Positions 54,204-63,619 of a stretch of 64,000 bases of DNA are shown here, one piece after another; the first letter of the stretch is position 1; each line of letters begins with the position of its first letter. Both the position numbers and the translations under genes were made by a program. The stretch is from assembly GCF_010726245.1 (NCBI RefSeq), contig NZ_AP022561.1, positions 4,650,001-4,714,000 on the forward strand. Reading direction: 5' to 3'. Under the pieces are notes generated by a model. That model saw only the letters and a program-made list of their open reading frames with translations. It was not told the origin of the DNA and searched no databases. This stretch comes from Mycolicibacterium aichiense. GTDB lineage: Bacteria > Actinomycetota > Actinomycetes > Mycobacteriales > Mycobacteriaceae.

Positions 54204-55616
54204 TCAGGTTTTGATCTGCGGCTTCAGCGGCCGCAACGTGCGCTCGCGGACGACACCCGTCCACAACCCGGCGCCGTACGCCAGATCGTCGAGGCGCTTG
54301 AGCAACAGGTAGGCGAACAGGCCGATCGGCTTACCCTCGACGTCCGTGCTGCGGTTGCGGGTGATCCAGTCCTGCACACCGTCGAGCACCGCTGCCACCA
54401 GGATCGCCTGCCGGCACCGCCGGGAGAGCAGGGCCGCCACCAACGCCAGCGGCCAGTAATGCCGGCATACCGCCGCCGACAGCTGCAGGGCGGCCGCGCC
54501 GATACCGCGCAGAGCCAGGACCACCACCTCGGATATTCCCGCGTCGGTGTTCTGCATGGCCTTCGCCGTGCGCCGGGTGGTCACCCCGGCGAACACCAGC
54601 GAGGCCAGATAGCCGCCCACCGAGCCCAGAGCCATCAGCAGCCACACCAGCAGGCTCCACGCCGAGATCACCACCGGGGCCATCTTGTCCGGGTGCCGAA
54701 TTGACAGCGGCGCGGCCGAGCTGCCATAGAAAGCTTTGCGACCCAGCCACTCTCGCATCTGGGTGCGGTGCTCATGGGCGACCAGCGCAATCGGTTCGTA
54801 GCGCAGCCGAGAACCGGACTCGATCAACCGCCAGCACAGATCGACATCCTCACCCGAGGGCAGGGTCTCGTCGAAACCCCCGACCTCGAGCAGCGCCGAA
54901 CGCCGGCAGATGATCGCCGCGCTCGGCACGTAGGACACCCGGCCGTACGGCATCACCGGAGCCTCGCGCTCACCGAGATCCAGCGACGACCGCACCGCCT
55001 CGTACCGGGCGACCAGCTGATCGCTGTGTCCGAGCCCGACGATGCGCGGGGCCACCAGCGCCACCGCGGGATCGCAGAAATGACCAAGCAGCGCCTCGAG
55101 CCAGCCGCGCCGCGGAACGACATCGGAGTCCAGGAAGGCTACGAAATCTGTTGCGCAAGAGGCAAGCCCGGTATTGCGGGCAGCAGCCGGTCCTTTGCTG
55201 CGCGCGTGACGCACCACCTCGACATCACAGCGGGCGCCGGCGAAATCGTCGGGCTGAATCGGCATCTCGGACCCGTCGTCGACGACCACCACGCGCATAC
55301 CGCGCAACGACATGATCAGCCGATAGAGCCCAAAGGGGTTGTTGCGCACGGGGATAACCACGGTGACGTCGCGGTGCGACGGACCCCCCGCCGGGCGGGG
55401 ATGGGCGACGGTGGCGTCGAGCAGGGTGCGGGCCAACTGGGCGCTCACCGCGTCGCGCACCTCGAGGCGGCCGCCGTCCAGCAAGGTCTGAGCTGCCGGC
55501 GCCAGGCGCAGCAGCCGGGTCGGTGAACCGCCGAGCAGGGCCGAGCCCTCGGCGAGTGTGCGCACCCGACGATCGACCTGAACCGCGAAGCCGTCGGGCA
55601 ACCGCGGCTGGGTCAT
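54204..55616 (-). CDS. mftF: Mycofactocin glycosyltransferase MftF
   Basis: The 470-residue protein is a GT2 glycosyltransferase ([30 protein letters not shown], DxD-like DSDVVPRRG) with a hydrophobic membrane region in the C-terminal third. It adds the oligoglucose chain to premycofactocin. ATG at 55616 ([15 protein letters not shown]) gives the length of the M. tuberculosis homologue; an in-frame extension of 17 residues lies inside mftE and is not credible. Confidence 0.95.
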   Translation of the reverse strand: MTQPRLPDGFAVQVDRRVRTLAEGSALLGGSPTRLLRLAPAAQTLLDGGRLEVRDAVSAQLARTLLDATVAHPRPAGGPSHRDVTVVIPVRNNPFGLYRLIMSLRGMRVVVVDDGSEMPIQPDDFAGARCDVEVVRHARSKGPAAARNTGLASCATDFVAFLDSDVVPRRGWLEALLGHFCDPAVALVAPRIVGLGHSDQLVARYEAVRSSLDLGEREAPVMPYGRVSYVPSAAIICRRSALLEVGGFDETLPSGEDVDLCWRLIESGSRLRYEPIALVAHEHRTQMREWLGRKAFYGSSAAPLSIRHPDKMAPVVISAWSLLVWLLMALGSVGGYLASLVFAGVTTRRTAKAMQNTDAGISEVVVLALRGIGAAALQLSAAVCRHYWPLALVAALLSRRCRQAILVAAVLDGVQDWITRNRSTDVEGKPIGLFAYLLLKRLDDLAYGAGLWTGVVRERTLRPLKPQIKT

Positions 55617-56356
55617 ATCAGCAGCCCGTCGTCGGCCGGGCGCCACCGGCCGATACGTCGTGAACAATCGGCGACCATCTGCGCGAAGATGCGCTCACCC
55701 TCGACCGGAGTCGCCGTCGTCGGGTCACCCAGCACGCCCACCTCACTCACCGCGGCCACCCCCCCGAGACGCATCTGCGGCAAAAGGGTAGCCAGTGGAG
55801 CCCTGTTCCCGCTACACCAGGCGTCGGTGTGCACGTCCGCCGGTGAAATATGTAGCAATACAGACGTTTCCGTATGGCCGGCGTGGGCATCGCCGCCCTC
55901 GGCGATGCACGGGCACCAGGCGGCATCGCGGCCCTCGGTGCGCAGCAGGCGCACCGCGGAGCGCATGGCTTCCAGGTTGCCGCCGTGACCGTTGACGAAG
56001 ACCACCCGGCGCGCCCAGCCACACGCTGAACGGCCGTACTCGACCAGTACGGTGGTCAGCGCCGCGGTGCCGATCGACACCGTCCCGGCAAACCCCTCGT
56101 GCTCGCCGGACGCGCCGTAGGCGATCGCGGGCGCGAGCAGATACTGATCATGATCCGACCCGTCGAGGTCTGCGGTGACAGCCCGGGCCACCGCGGTGGC
56201 GATGCGGGTGTCGGTGTCCAGCGGCAGGTGCGGGCCGTGCTGCTCGGTCGAACCGACCGGGATCAAGATCGTGGGCGAGGTATCGCGAAGCTGACTCGAT
56301 GTCGAGTTGCCCAGCTCGCTCCGTAAAGCCACGCGCCGATGGTAGGCCGAATTCAC
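55613..56356 (-). CDS. mftE: Mycofactocin peptidase MftE (creatininase family)
   Basis: The 247-residue metalloprotease of the creatininase family shows metal ligands in [22 protein letters not shown] and GHTETS. It removes the C-terminal Val-Tyr dipeptide-derived core from the modified precursor. The GTG start at 56356 is preferred. It overlaps the mftF start by 4 bp. Confidence 0.94.
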   Translation of the reverse strand: MNSAYHRRVALRSELGNSTSSQLRDTSPTILIPVGSTEQHGPHLPLDTDTRIATAVARAVTADLDGSDHDQYLLAPAIAYGASGEHEGFAGTVSIGTAALTTVLVEYGRSACGWARRVVFVNGHGGNLEAMRSAVRLLRTEGRDAAWCPCIAEGGDAHAGHTETSVLLHISPADVHTDAWCSGNRAPLATLLPQMRLGGVAAVSEVGVLGDPTTATPVEGERIFAQMVADCSRRIGRWRPADDGLLI

Positions 56357-56482
56357 CTGCTATGCGCCAATTGTTCGAGGAGAAGACGGATTTCTTTCGC
56401 AATCGGGACGGCACCGCCCACCAGGAGCGTTCACCGTCGTCCCGTCAGTCACGCCAGCACCAGAGGCTAGCTTATGGCGGGG

Positions 56483-57676
56483 TCAGTGCGCGCCGCCGCC
56501 GGGCACTCCGAGCGCCCGGACGAAGCCGTCCGGGACCAAGATGTCCTCGGCCGTCAGGTCGTGAACCGACGCCTTCCCCAGCCCCCGCAGGGCCGAGTCG
56601 ATGCCGCCGGTGAGGATGTCGAGGACGTTCTCCACACCCGCCTGCCCGTTCGCCGCCAGACCCCATAGGTAGGCGCGGCCGATCATGACCGCGCGGGCAC
56701 CCAGCGCGAGGGCCTTGACGACGTCGCTGCCCCTACGGACACCGCCATCGAGCAGCACCTCGACCTGGTCACCGACGGCCGCGGCGATGGCAGGCAGCGC
56801 CCGGATCGATGCCGGCGTGCCGTCCAGGTTGTTGCCACCGTGGTTGGACACCGAGATCGCCGAAACGCCAGCATCCACAGCACGTTTGGCGTCATCGATC
56901 CGCATTACGCCCTTGAGCATGAACGGTCCGCCCCACAACTCGCGCAGCCAGGCGATGTCGTCCCACGTCGGCGGTGGCGTGCCCATCCACTGGCCGTAGG
57001 CGTCGAAGAACGCCGGGCCGGCCTCGCCCCTGGCGGCCTGGTTCGGCACCGACAGGGCCGGCGGGCGCATGGTCTTGGCCCACTGGTAGAACCAGCTCGG
57101 CTTGGTCAGAACCTCCGGACTCATCTTGATCATGGTCTTGAGGTCCATTTTTTCCGGGATCTTGGGGCTGCCCCAGTCGCGCCCGTGGCTGAAGCTCCAG
57201 TCGGTGGTCACGATGAGTCCGACGGCCCCGGCGGCGCGGGCCCGCTCGGCGCGGGCGGCGATGGCGTCCCGGTCGCCCAGCCAGTAGATCTGGAAGAACG
57301 TCTTCGGGTTGGCCGCGACGACCTCTTCGATGGGCTTGCTGGCAAACGACGACAGCCCCATCGCGGTGCCGCGGGCTGCGGCGGCGCGGGCGACGGCCAC
57401 CTCACCGTCGGGGTGCACGGCCTGCACGCCGGTCGGTGAGATCAGCACCGGCACCGAAACCTCTTGGCCCATCACCGTCGTTGCCATATCCCGCTTCTCA
57501 AGAGCGCCGATGACATGCGGGGCGAAGCCGAGCTCGTTGAAGGCCTCGTTGTTGCCGTTGACCGTGAGGCCCTTCTCACTGCCACCGATGAGTGCGCCGT
57601 ACGCCGACTTCGGGAGGCGCTTGCGGGCGCGCTGCTGCGCGATGGCGACGGTTTCGAACCAGGTGTCGCGTGCCAT
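56483..57676 (-). CDS. mftD: Mycofactocin FMN dehydrogenase MftD
   Basis: The 397-residue protein has the FMN-dependent alpha-hydroxyacid dehydrogenase fold: ISVSNHGGNNLDGTPASIRALP, DGGVRRGSDVVKALALGARAVMIGR. It oxidatively deaminates the precursor core to form the redox-active ketone (premycofactocin). The ATG at 57676 is 2 bp after the mftC stop. Older annotation names it L-lactate dehydrogenase (lldD1). A longer in-frame reading overlaps mftC. Confidence 0.95.
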   Translation of the reverse strand: MARDTWFETVAIAQQRARKRLPKSAYGALIGGSEKGLTVNGNNEAFNELGFAPHVIGALEKRDMATTVMGQEVSVPVLISPTGVQAVHPDGEVAVARAAAARGTAMGLSSFASKPIEEVVAANPKTFFQIYWLGDRDAIAARAERARAAGAVGLIVTTDWSFSHGRDWGSPKIPEKMDLKTMIKMSPEVLTKPSWFYQWAKTMRPPALSVPNQAARGEAGPAFFDAYGQWMGTPPPTWDDIAWLRELWGGPFMLKGVMRIDDAKRAVDAGVSAISVSNHGGNNLDGTPASIRALPAIAAAVGDQVEVLLDGGVRRGSDVVKALALGARAVMIGRAYLWGLAANGQAGVENVLDILTGGIDSALRGLGKASVHDLTAEDILVPDGFVRALGVPGGGAH

Positions 57677-57678
57677 GA

Positions 57679-58848
57679 CTAGATCGGACTTTCGTTGCAG
57701 GGCTTGGCCGGCGGCCGGGTGGACAGAGTCAGCAGGATCGGTTTGCCGCGGGAGTGATCGGCGCTGGGGCGGGGCTTGTCCCGCTCGGTCGCCAGGGCGG
57801 GCACCCCGTAACCCTCGACGCACTCCGGGTCGGGACCGTCGAGCGGCAGGCCGGTGAAGAACTTCGCGGCCATGCAGCCACCGCGGCACGCGTCGTAATG
57901 CCCGCAGCTGCCGCACGCACCGGCCGACTGCGGCTCGCGCAGTTCGCGGAACAGCGGGGCGTTCTTCCATACATTGTCGAAACCGTTGTCCCGGACGATG
58001 TTTCCGGCCAGGAAGCGGTCATGGATGGCGAACGGGCAGGCGTAGACGTCACCGACCGGATCGATCAGGCAGACCACCCGGCCCGCGCCGCACATGTTCA
58101 AACCCGACAGCGCACCGGGCGCGCCCAGGCCGGACAGGTGAAAGAACGAGTCGCCGGTCAGCACTCCCTCGCCCTTGGCGACCAGCCAGTCATACAGCGT
58201 CACCTGCTGCTCGGGGGTCGGATGCAGTTCGTCCCACACGTCGGCGCCACGCCCGGAAGGACGCAGCCGCGTGATCCGCAGGGTGGCGCCGTAGCGGTCG
58301 GCGAGGGCTTTGAATTCATCGAGCTGGTCGACGTTGTGGCGGGTGACCACCACGGAAATCTTGGCGTCCTTGAAGCCCGCCGCGGCCAGGTTCTCCAGCG
58401 CGCGGGTGGCCATCTCGAAGGAGCCCGGGCCACGCACGGCGTCGTTGACTTCCGCGGTGGCGCCGTCGATGGAGATCTGCACGTCGACGTAGTCGCTCGC
58501 GGCCAGTCGCGCGGCCACCTCAGGGGTGATGCGCACGCCGTTGGTGGAGAACTTGACCCCGACGTGGTGTGCGGTGGCGTAGTCCACCAGCTCCCAGAAG
58601 TCCGGGCGCACAGTGGGTTCGCCGCCACCGATGTTGACGTAGAAGACCTGCATGCGCTCGAGCTCGTCGATGATGCCCTTGCACTGCGCCGTGGACAGCT
58701 CGCGCGGGTCGCGCTTGCCGGACGACGACAGGCAGTGCACGCACGCCAGGTTGCAGGCGTAGGTCAGCTCCCAGGTCAGACAGATCGGGGCGTCGAGGCC
58801 GCGCTCGAACTGCTCGATCAGCCGGGGTACCGGTGCTACCGAAGTCAT
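57679..58848 (-). CDS. mftC: Mycofactocin radical SAM maturase MftC
   Basis: The 389-residue radical SAM enzyme has the cluster motif C32-x3-C36-x2-C39 (ACNLACVHC), GGGEP for SAM, and a SPASM C-terminal domain with extra cysteine clusters (GACGSCGHYDACRGGC). It decarboxylates and cross-links the C-terminal Val-Tyr of MftA. It overlaps mftB by 4 bp. Confidence 0.96.
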   Translation of the reverse strand: MTSVAPVPRLIEQFERGLDAPICLTWELTYACNLACVHCLSSSGKRDPRELSTAQCKGIIDELERMQVFYVNIGGGEPTVRPDFWELVDYATAHHVGVKFSTNGVRITPEVAARLAASDYVDVQISIDGATAEVNDAVRGPGSFEMATRALENLAAAGFKDAKISVVVTRHNVDQLDEFKALADRYGATLRITRLRPSGRGADVWDELHPTPEQQVTLYDWLVAKGEGVLTGDSFFHLSGLGAPGALSGLNMCGAGRVVCLIDPVGDVYACPFAIHDRFLAGNIVRDNGFDNVWKNAPLFRELREPQSAGACGSCGHYDACRGGCMAAKFFTGLPLDGPDPECVEGYGVPALATERDKPRPSADHSRGKPILLTLSTRPPAKPCNESPI

Positions 58849-59159
58849 TGGGAATCCTTGCAGGTCAGCATGTTCGAGGTCGCCAGCACGCTCAATGCAT
58901 GCAGATAGGGCGCCTCGTCGGGCTCGTCCACCCCGGCCGCCCGCAAGGCGGAGCGCACGTCGGGATGCTGGGGCAGCGAATTCACGACGGCCAGAATGGT
59001 GCGGTTCTTCAGGAACGACAGCTTCCGGGTGCCGAAGTGGTACAGCAGCGCGCCGAAGGGTTCCGGTCGCACGGCCACCTGCGGATGCAAGCGCCAGCTG
59101 AGTGCCGGGTCGAAGGCCGACCCGGCCACAGCCGGATCGCCCACAGCGTGGGCGGGCAC
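58845..59159 (-). CDS. mftB: Mycofactocin recognition protein MftB
   Basis: The 104-residue RiPP recognition element (PqqD-like) binds the precursor leader and delivers it to MftC. The core is WRLHPQVAVRPEPFGALLYHF then TRKLSFLKNRTILAVVNSL. The GTG at 59159 is 2 bp after the mftA stop, which fits co-translation; a much longer open frame upstream is out of context because it would run through mftA. Confidence 0.93.
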   Translation of the reverse strand: MPAHAVGDPAVAGSAFDPALSWRLHPQVAVRPEPFGALLYHFGTRKLSFLKNRTILAVVNSLPQHPDVRSALRAAGVDEPDEAPYLHALSVLATSNMLTCKDSQ

Positions 59160-59161
59160 GG

Positions 59162-59257
59162 TCAGTAGACCCCGCACATCCCGTCGATGGAGACCTCTTC
59201 GACCAGCGTCTCGGTCACCAGTTCGGTTTCGTTCTCGGTTGCTTGGCTCGGCTCCAT
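59162..59257 (-). CDS. mftA: Mycofactocin precursor peptide MftA
   Basis: The 31-residue precursor has an acidic leader ([18 protein letters not shown]) and ends with the conserved core IDGMCGVY; the terminal Val30-Tyr31 are the substrate of MftC. It is too short for many gene finders. It is directly upstream of mftB and divergent from mftR. Confidence 0.96.
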   Translation of the reverse strand: MEPSQATENETELVTETLVEEVSIDGMCGVY

Positions 59258-59285
59258 GAAAAGCACCCTTTCGTCGGCCCAGGTT

Positions 59286-59304
59286 CTCGACAATTGTGAT
59301 CGAG
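59286..59304. promoter_or_regulatory. Probable MftR operator
   Basis: In the 92-bp spacer between mftA and mftR, CTCGA (59286-59290) is mirrored by TCGAG (59300-59304) and encloses the palindrome ACAATTGT (59290-59297). This position covers both divergent promoters, as expected for the TetR-type MftR. The exact site is inferred. Confidence 0.55.
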
Positions 59305-59349
59305 ATCGCAAGAATATGGCATCGAGTGCCGAAAAGGAAGGGCGGGTCG

Positions 59350-59967
59350 ATGACGACTGGTGCTGGAGGCTCTCCGGGCGCCCGGGTGGGGCGGCGCAGG
59401 TCCACCACCGGAGACCACATCACCGACGTCGCCCTCGACCTGTTCGCCAACTACGGGTTCGGCTCGGTCAGCGTCGACGACGTGGCGGCGGCATCGGGTA
59501 TCGCCCGGCGCACCCTGTTCCGGTACTACCCGTCGAAGAACGCGATCCCCTGGGGTGACTTCGACGCACACCTGCAGCACTTCCGCGACCTGTTCGACCG
59601 GGTCGCCGACACCGAACCGATCAGCCCGGCGCTGCGCTCGGCGCTGCTGGCGTTCAACACTTTTGACCCCTCCGAGACCGAACGGCACCGGCAGCGGATG
59701 CGGGTGATCCTGCAGACCGCGGAACTGCAGGCGTATTCGATGACGATGTACGCGGGCTGGCGCGGCGTGGTCGCGGATTTCGTGGCCGCCCGCACCGGCG
59801 GCAAGCCCGGTGACCTGGTTCCGCAGTCGGTCGCCTGGCTGATGCTCGGGGTCGCCCTGTCGGCCTACGAGTACTGGCTGGCCGACGAGGCGGTCTCGCT
59901 GCCGCAGGCGATCGGCGATGCCTTCGACGTCGTGGCGCACGGACTCGACGACCTGGACGGACGCTGA
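59350..59967 (+). CDS. mftR: Mycofactocin regulator MftR (TetR family)
   Basis: The 205-residue TetR has the [45 protein letters not shown], with the Trp-Gly ending typical of MftR. In M. smegmatis MftR represses the mft operon and responds to long-chain acyl-CoA. ATG at 59350 has AGGAAGGG upstream; the frame 54 bp upstream is less likely because it overlaps the operator. Confidence 0.95.
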   Translation: MTTGAGGSPGARVGRRRSTTGDHITDVALDLFANYGFGSVSVDDVAAASGIARRTLFRYYPSKNAIPWGDFDAHLQHFRDLFDRVADTEPISPALRSALLAFNTFDPSETERHRQRMRVILQTAELQAYSMTMYAGWRGVVADFVAARTGGKPGDLVPQSVAWLMLGVALSAYEYWLADEAVSLPQAIGDAFDVVAHGLDDLDGR

Positions 59968-60036
59968 CGGCGGCGCGCCGGAAAAAATCTTCAGCGGACC
60001 CGTCGGAGTTCCGCCCGGCGCGACGACGATAAGGGT

Positions 60037-60552
60037 GTGAGCGCGGATCCGGAACCCCCCGATGCTCCGTACCGGCTGCTAGAGCTCTACGACGACGCGC
60101 TTCCGGTCGTCTACGGATATTTCGTCCGCCGGTGCGGTGATCGGGCCACCGCCGAGGACCTCACGTCGGAGACGTTCCTCGCGGCGATGGATGCCGCCCG
60201 ACGGCCCGCACCACCGCCGCTGGCGGTCCCGTGGTTACTCGGGGTGGCTCGGCACAAACTGGCCGACCACTACCGGCGCCGTTCGGCCCGGTCCACGGTG
60301 CCGGTCGCCGACGTGCCCGACAGTGAAGCCGCCGACGAGTGGGACGCGCAGCTGGACCGCATCGTCGCCGAGAGCGTGCTCGCCCGACTCCCAGAAGCCC
60401 ATCGTGTGGTGCTCGCACTGCGCTACATGGACGACTGTTCGGTGCCCGAGTGCGCGGAGCTGATCGGACGCAGCGTGCACGCCACCGAGGCGCTCTTGGT
60501 CCGCGCCCGGCGTGCCTTCAGAAAGCTCTACCCGGAAGGAGGTGTTTCATGA
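60037..60552 (+). CDS. ECF-type RNA polymerase sigma factor
   Basis: The 171-residue ECF sigma has region 2 (RRCGDRATAEDLTSETFLAAMDAARR, WLLGVARHKLADHYRRR) and region 4 (LPEAHRVVLALRYMDDCSVPECAELIGRSVHATEALLVRARRAFRKLY). The GTG start is preferred. It lacks an adjacent anti-sigma factor; instead it is coupled by ATGA to a VOC protein whose first 40 residues are not VOC-like. Confidence 0.92.
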   Translation: MSADPEPPDAPYRLLELYDDALPVVYGYFVRRCGDRATAEDLTSETFLAAMDAARRPAPPPLAVPWLLGVARHKLADHYRRRSARSTVPVADVPDSEAADEWDAQLDRIVAESVLARLPEAHRVVLALRYMDDCSVPECAELIGRSVHATEALLVRARRAFRKLYPEGGVS

Positions 60553-61805
60553 CCGATCCCCTGCGCGTCTTGACCACCGAAGACCTTCCCGTGCAACCGG
60601 ATCCGTCCTTCGCGGCCGAGTTGCGTGCGCGGCTCGAGTCCGCGTTGTCCTTACCCGCGAACACCCAAGGAGTCACCATGAGCGGCACCGCGACAGCAGT
60701 CGCCGAACTGAACGCGCCGGCACCCCAGACCGGCATCCCCCGCCCCGCCGCGTTGCCGTACCTCACGGTGGCCGACGCCCGCGCCGCGATCGACTGGTAT
60801 CGCGACGCCTTCGGCGCGGAATTGATCGGCGACCCGATCGTGATGGATGACGGACGCATCGGCCACGCCGAACTGTCGGTGAGCGGCGGTGTCCTGTACC
60901 TGGCCGACGAATCCCCTGATCTCGGATTGCAGGCGCCGCAGCGGGGGGTCAACTCGGTCAGCCTGATGGTGGAGGTCGCCGACACCGACGCTGCCCTGGC
61001 CCGGGCCAGGGCTCAGGGCGCCGAGGTGCAACGCGAACCCTACGAAGGGCACGGGTCGCGTACTGCCACCATCCGCGACCCGTTCGGCCATCGATGGATG
61101 CTCAGCGGGCCGGTTCGCGAGCCGATCCGGCACGGCGACATCGGCTACGTGTCAGTGCACAGCCCAAACCCCGCCCGCGCGATCGCGTTCTACTCCCAGG
61201 TGCTCGGTTGGGTGTGCGATTCAGCCGGTCAGGTCAGCAATGCCGTTGAGGCGATCGGCTTTTCGCCGTCCGATCGCACCACGCTGTTCTGCTGCTATGC
61301 GGTCGACGACGTGGATGAGGCGCGCGCCGCGATCGTTGCCGCCGGCGGGCGGGTGGATGCGTCACGCGAATCTGTGGTCGGCACTCTGCTGGAGGCCCGC
61401 GACAACCAGGGCGCCGCGTTCGCGATCTATCGGCCGGACCCGGGCCAGCGTCGTCCGCTGCTCAACGGGGCAGGTCCCGGTGAGCTGTCCTACGTCACCT
61501 ACGAGGTCGGTGAGTCAACGGCGTTCCGCGAGTTCTTCGGCCAGGTGCTGGGATGGACGTTCGAACGCGGTCGGGTCGAGGACGGCTGGGCGGTTCAGAA
61601 CACCCACCCGATGTCCGGCGCTGCCGGCGGCTCGCACACACCGGGCGTGGTGCCGATGTGGACGGTGTCCGATGTCGCGGCGGCGGTCGCCCGGGTTCGG
61701 GAGGCGGGCGGATCGGTTCTCGCCGAGCCGGCCCCGCAGCCCTACGGGCTGACGGCGGAGTGCACCGACGACCAGGGTGGGCGGTTCTACCTCGGCGAGT
61801 TCTAG
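60549..61805 (+). CDS. Three-domain VOC (glyoxalase-fold) protein fused to a short N-terminal segment
   Basis: The 418-residue protein has three VOC domains: the first starts at about residue 66 (PYLTVADARAAIDWYRDAFGAEL), the second at about 197 (GDIGYVSVHSPNPARAIAFYSQVLGWVC) and the third at about 315 (GELSYVTYEVGESTAFREFFGQVLGW). The first 43 residues (PDPSFAAELRARLESALS) are not part of a VOC fold. An internal ATG at 60678 with AAGGAG upstream would give the VOC part alone. The ATG at 60549 overlaps the sigma stop. The substrate is unknown; a role in sensing with the sigma factor is hypothetical. Confidence 0.82.
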   Translation: MTDPLRVLTTEDLPVQPDPSFAAELRARLESALSLPANTQGVTMSGTATAVAELNAPAPQTGIPRPAALPYLTVADARAAIDWYRDAFGAELIGDPIVMDDGRIGHAELSVSGGVLYLADESPDLGLQAPQRGVNSVSLMVEVADTDAALARARAQGAEVQREPYEGHGSRTATIRDPFGHRWMLSGPVREPIRHGDIGYVSVHSPNPARAIAFYSQVLGWVCDSAGQVSNAVEAIGFSPSDRTTLFCCYAVDDVDEARAAIVAAGGRVDASRESVVGTLLEARDNQGAAFAIYRPDPGQRRPLLNGAGPGELSYVTYEVGESTAFREFFGQVLGWTFERGRVEDGWAVQNTHPMSGAAGGSHTPGVVPMWTVSDVAAAVARVREAGGSVLAEPAPQPYGLTAECTDDQGGRFYLGEF

Positions 61806-62989
61806 GACGCCGGGAGAACGTCGGCGATGGGGGCGCCGGACGCGATCTTGGCGCGGGTCTTCATGACCTTGCCGGGCATGCCGCCGCCGACCACTCCGGC
61901 CACGACGCCGTCGCGCTCGTAGAAGGCCAGGAATTTACGACCGTCGTCCTCGACGACATGCACCGTGTCGGTGGCCTCCGGCTCTCCCAGGCACTGGATC
62001 TTGACGTCGTACTGGTCGCTCCAGAAGTAGGGCACCACGATCACCGATGGGGCCTCCTGCCCCAGCATCGACGGCACGATGACCCGGGCCTGCTCGGCCA
62101 CATTGCTCCAATGTTCAACGCGGGCTTGATGTCCGGTGGCGTCGCGCCAGGATGCGACATCGCCGAGTGCCCACACGCCGGGGGCGCTGGTGCGGCCCGC
62201 CTCGTCGCACACCACCCCGTTGTCGACGGCCACACCGCTGCCCTCCAGCCAGTCGGTGGCCGGCCGCGACCCGATGCCGACCACCACGAGGTCGGCGGGC
62301 AGCTCGCTGCCGTCGGACAACACTACGGTCGTCACGTGGCCGTTCTCGCCGCGCACCTCAGCCACGCCGATGCCGGTGCGCACGTCGACGCCCTCGGCGC
62401 GGTGCAGGCGGGTGACCAGGTTGCCGACCTGCTCGCCGAGCACCGAGGCCAGCGGAGCCGGCTGCGGCTCGACCAGGGCCACCTCGACACCGAGTTTGCG
62501 CAGGCTTGCCGCGACCTCGCAGCCGATGAAGCCGGCACCGATGATCACCGCCTGCCGGGCCGACGCGGCGTGGGCGCGCAGCGCCAGCGCCTCGTCGAGC
62601 GAGCGCAGAACGCGGATGCCCTCCAGGTCGGGGAACGACGGGATGCGCTTGGGTACCAGGCCGGTGGCGATGACCAGCTCGTCGTATCCCAGCACCGAGC
62701 CGTCGGCAAGGGTCACGGTGCGGGCGCCGGTGTCCAGCGACGTGACAGCGCTACCCAGCCGCAGGGTGATGTCGTTCTCGGAATAGAACTCGGCGGGCTT
62801 GAGCGCGACATCGTCGAGGTCGGCGTGCAGCACGTCCTTCGACAGCGGCGGGCGGTCATACGGCAGATGCACCTCGTCGCTGACGATGGTGACCGGGCCG
62901 GTGTACTCCGACTTGCGCAACTGCTCGGCGGTGCGGGTGGCGGCCAGGCCGCCGCCGACGATCAGGATGCCGTTTTCGCTCGTGCTCAC
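61802..62989 (-). CDS. FAD-dependent ferredoxin reductase-type oxidoreductase
   Basis: The 395-residue protein is a BphA4/ferredoxin-reductase-type flavoprotein: FAD motif ILIVGGGLAATRTAEQLR, NAD motif VIIGAGFIGCEVAASLRKLG, and GVWALGDVASW. The C-terminal reductase domain has YFWSDQYDVKIQCLG. It corresponds to Rv0688 by position. It passes electrons from NAD(P)H to a ferredoxin, possibly for the P450 gene upstream; this link is speculative. The stop overlaps the VOC stop by 4 bp. Confidence 0.93.
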   Translation of the reverse strand: MSTSENGILIVGGGLAATRTAEQLRKSEYTGPVTIVSDEVHLPYDRPPLSKDVLHADLDDVALKPAEFYSENDITLRLGSAVTSLDTGARTVTLADGSVLGYDELVIATGLVPKRIPSFPDLEGIRVLRSLDEALALRAHAASARQAVIIGAGFIGCEVAASLRKLGVEVALVEPQPAPLASVLGEQVGNLVTRLHRAEGVDVRTGIGVAEVRGENGHVTTVVLSDGSELPADLVVVGIGSRPATDWLEGSGVAVDNGVVCDEAGRTSAPGVWALGDVASWRDATGHQARVEHWSNVAEQARVIVPSMLGQEAPSVIVVPYFWSDQYDVKIQCLGEPEATDTVHVVEDDGRKFLAFYERDGVVAGVVGGGMPGKVMKTRAKIASGAPIADVLPAS

Positions 62990-63048
62990 GTGGTGTTCTT
63001 ACACGATCGCCGTCGCCACGTGCGCGCCAGCCTGCACCTACCGACCAG

Positions 63049-63495
63049 TTAGGCGGGCGACCGGTCAATCAGGTTGGACAGCACCACGATGCTCTCGCTG
63101 CGTTCGATGTCGGCGCTCGACCTGATGCGTTCCAGCGCTGCCTCCAGGTGTCTCATATCGCGAGCCAGCACATGCAGGATGGCATCCGACGTTCCGGTCA
63201 CGGTGGCGGCGCTGATGATCTCGGGAATGTCAATCCAGGCCGCGCGCAATCGATCTGGCGCGATCGTGCCGTGACAGTAGACCTGCACGTACGCCTCGGT
63301 GTTCCAGCCGACAGCGCTGCGGTCGATCACCGTGGTGAACCCGCGGATCACCCCGGCGTCGAGCATCCGGTCGACTCTGCGCTTCACCGCCGGAGCAGAC
63401 AGGTTCACCCGTTCCCCGATCTCGGCGAAGGTCGCGCGGGCATGCTCGGCGAGCTCGGCCAGGATCCGCTCATCGGTGTCGTCCAGCCGGTCCAT
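63049..63495 (-). CDS. Lrp/AsnC-family transcriptional regulator
   Basis: The 148-residue protein has the N-terminal HTH (DRLDDTDERILAELAEHARATFAEIGERVNLSAPAVKRRVDRMLDAGVI) and a C-terminal RAM ligand domain. It is divergent from a dimethylarginine hydrolase gene, as in the Rv2323c-Rv2324 pair of M. tuberculosis, and likely responds to an amino acid of arginine metabolism. The spacer contains repeated CGCAAT elements. Confidence 0.94.
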   Translation of the reverse strand: MDRLDDTDERILAELAEHARATFAEIGERVNLSAPAVKRRVDRMLDAGVIRGFTTVIDRSAVGWNTEAYVQVYCHGTIAPDRLRAAWIDIPEIISAATVTGTSDAILHVLARDMRHLEAALERIRSSADIERSESIVVLSNLIDRSPA

Positions 63496-63530
63496 TCAGC
63501 AGCCCTTTCGCACGGCACACAACAGATCAC

Positions 63531-63594
63531 CGCAATGTTAGCGGTGACGCAATAGATCATTCATGGACACGCAATAGTTATCGATTGATTGCGT
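63531..63594. promoter_or_regulatory. CGCAAT element array between Lrp and ddaH
   Basis: CGCAAT occurs at 63531-63536, at 63548-63553 (as ACGCAATAG, 63547-63555) and at 63570-63575 (as ACGCAATAG, 63569-63577); an inverted ATTGCGT lies at 63588-63594. The two ACGCAATAG copies are 22 bp apart, about two helical turns, as Lrp oligomers often need. Confidence 0.6.
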
Positions 63595-63619
63595 CAAACT
63601 GCACTTCTATGGTTGATTC

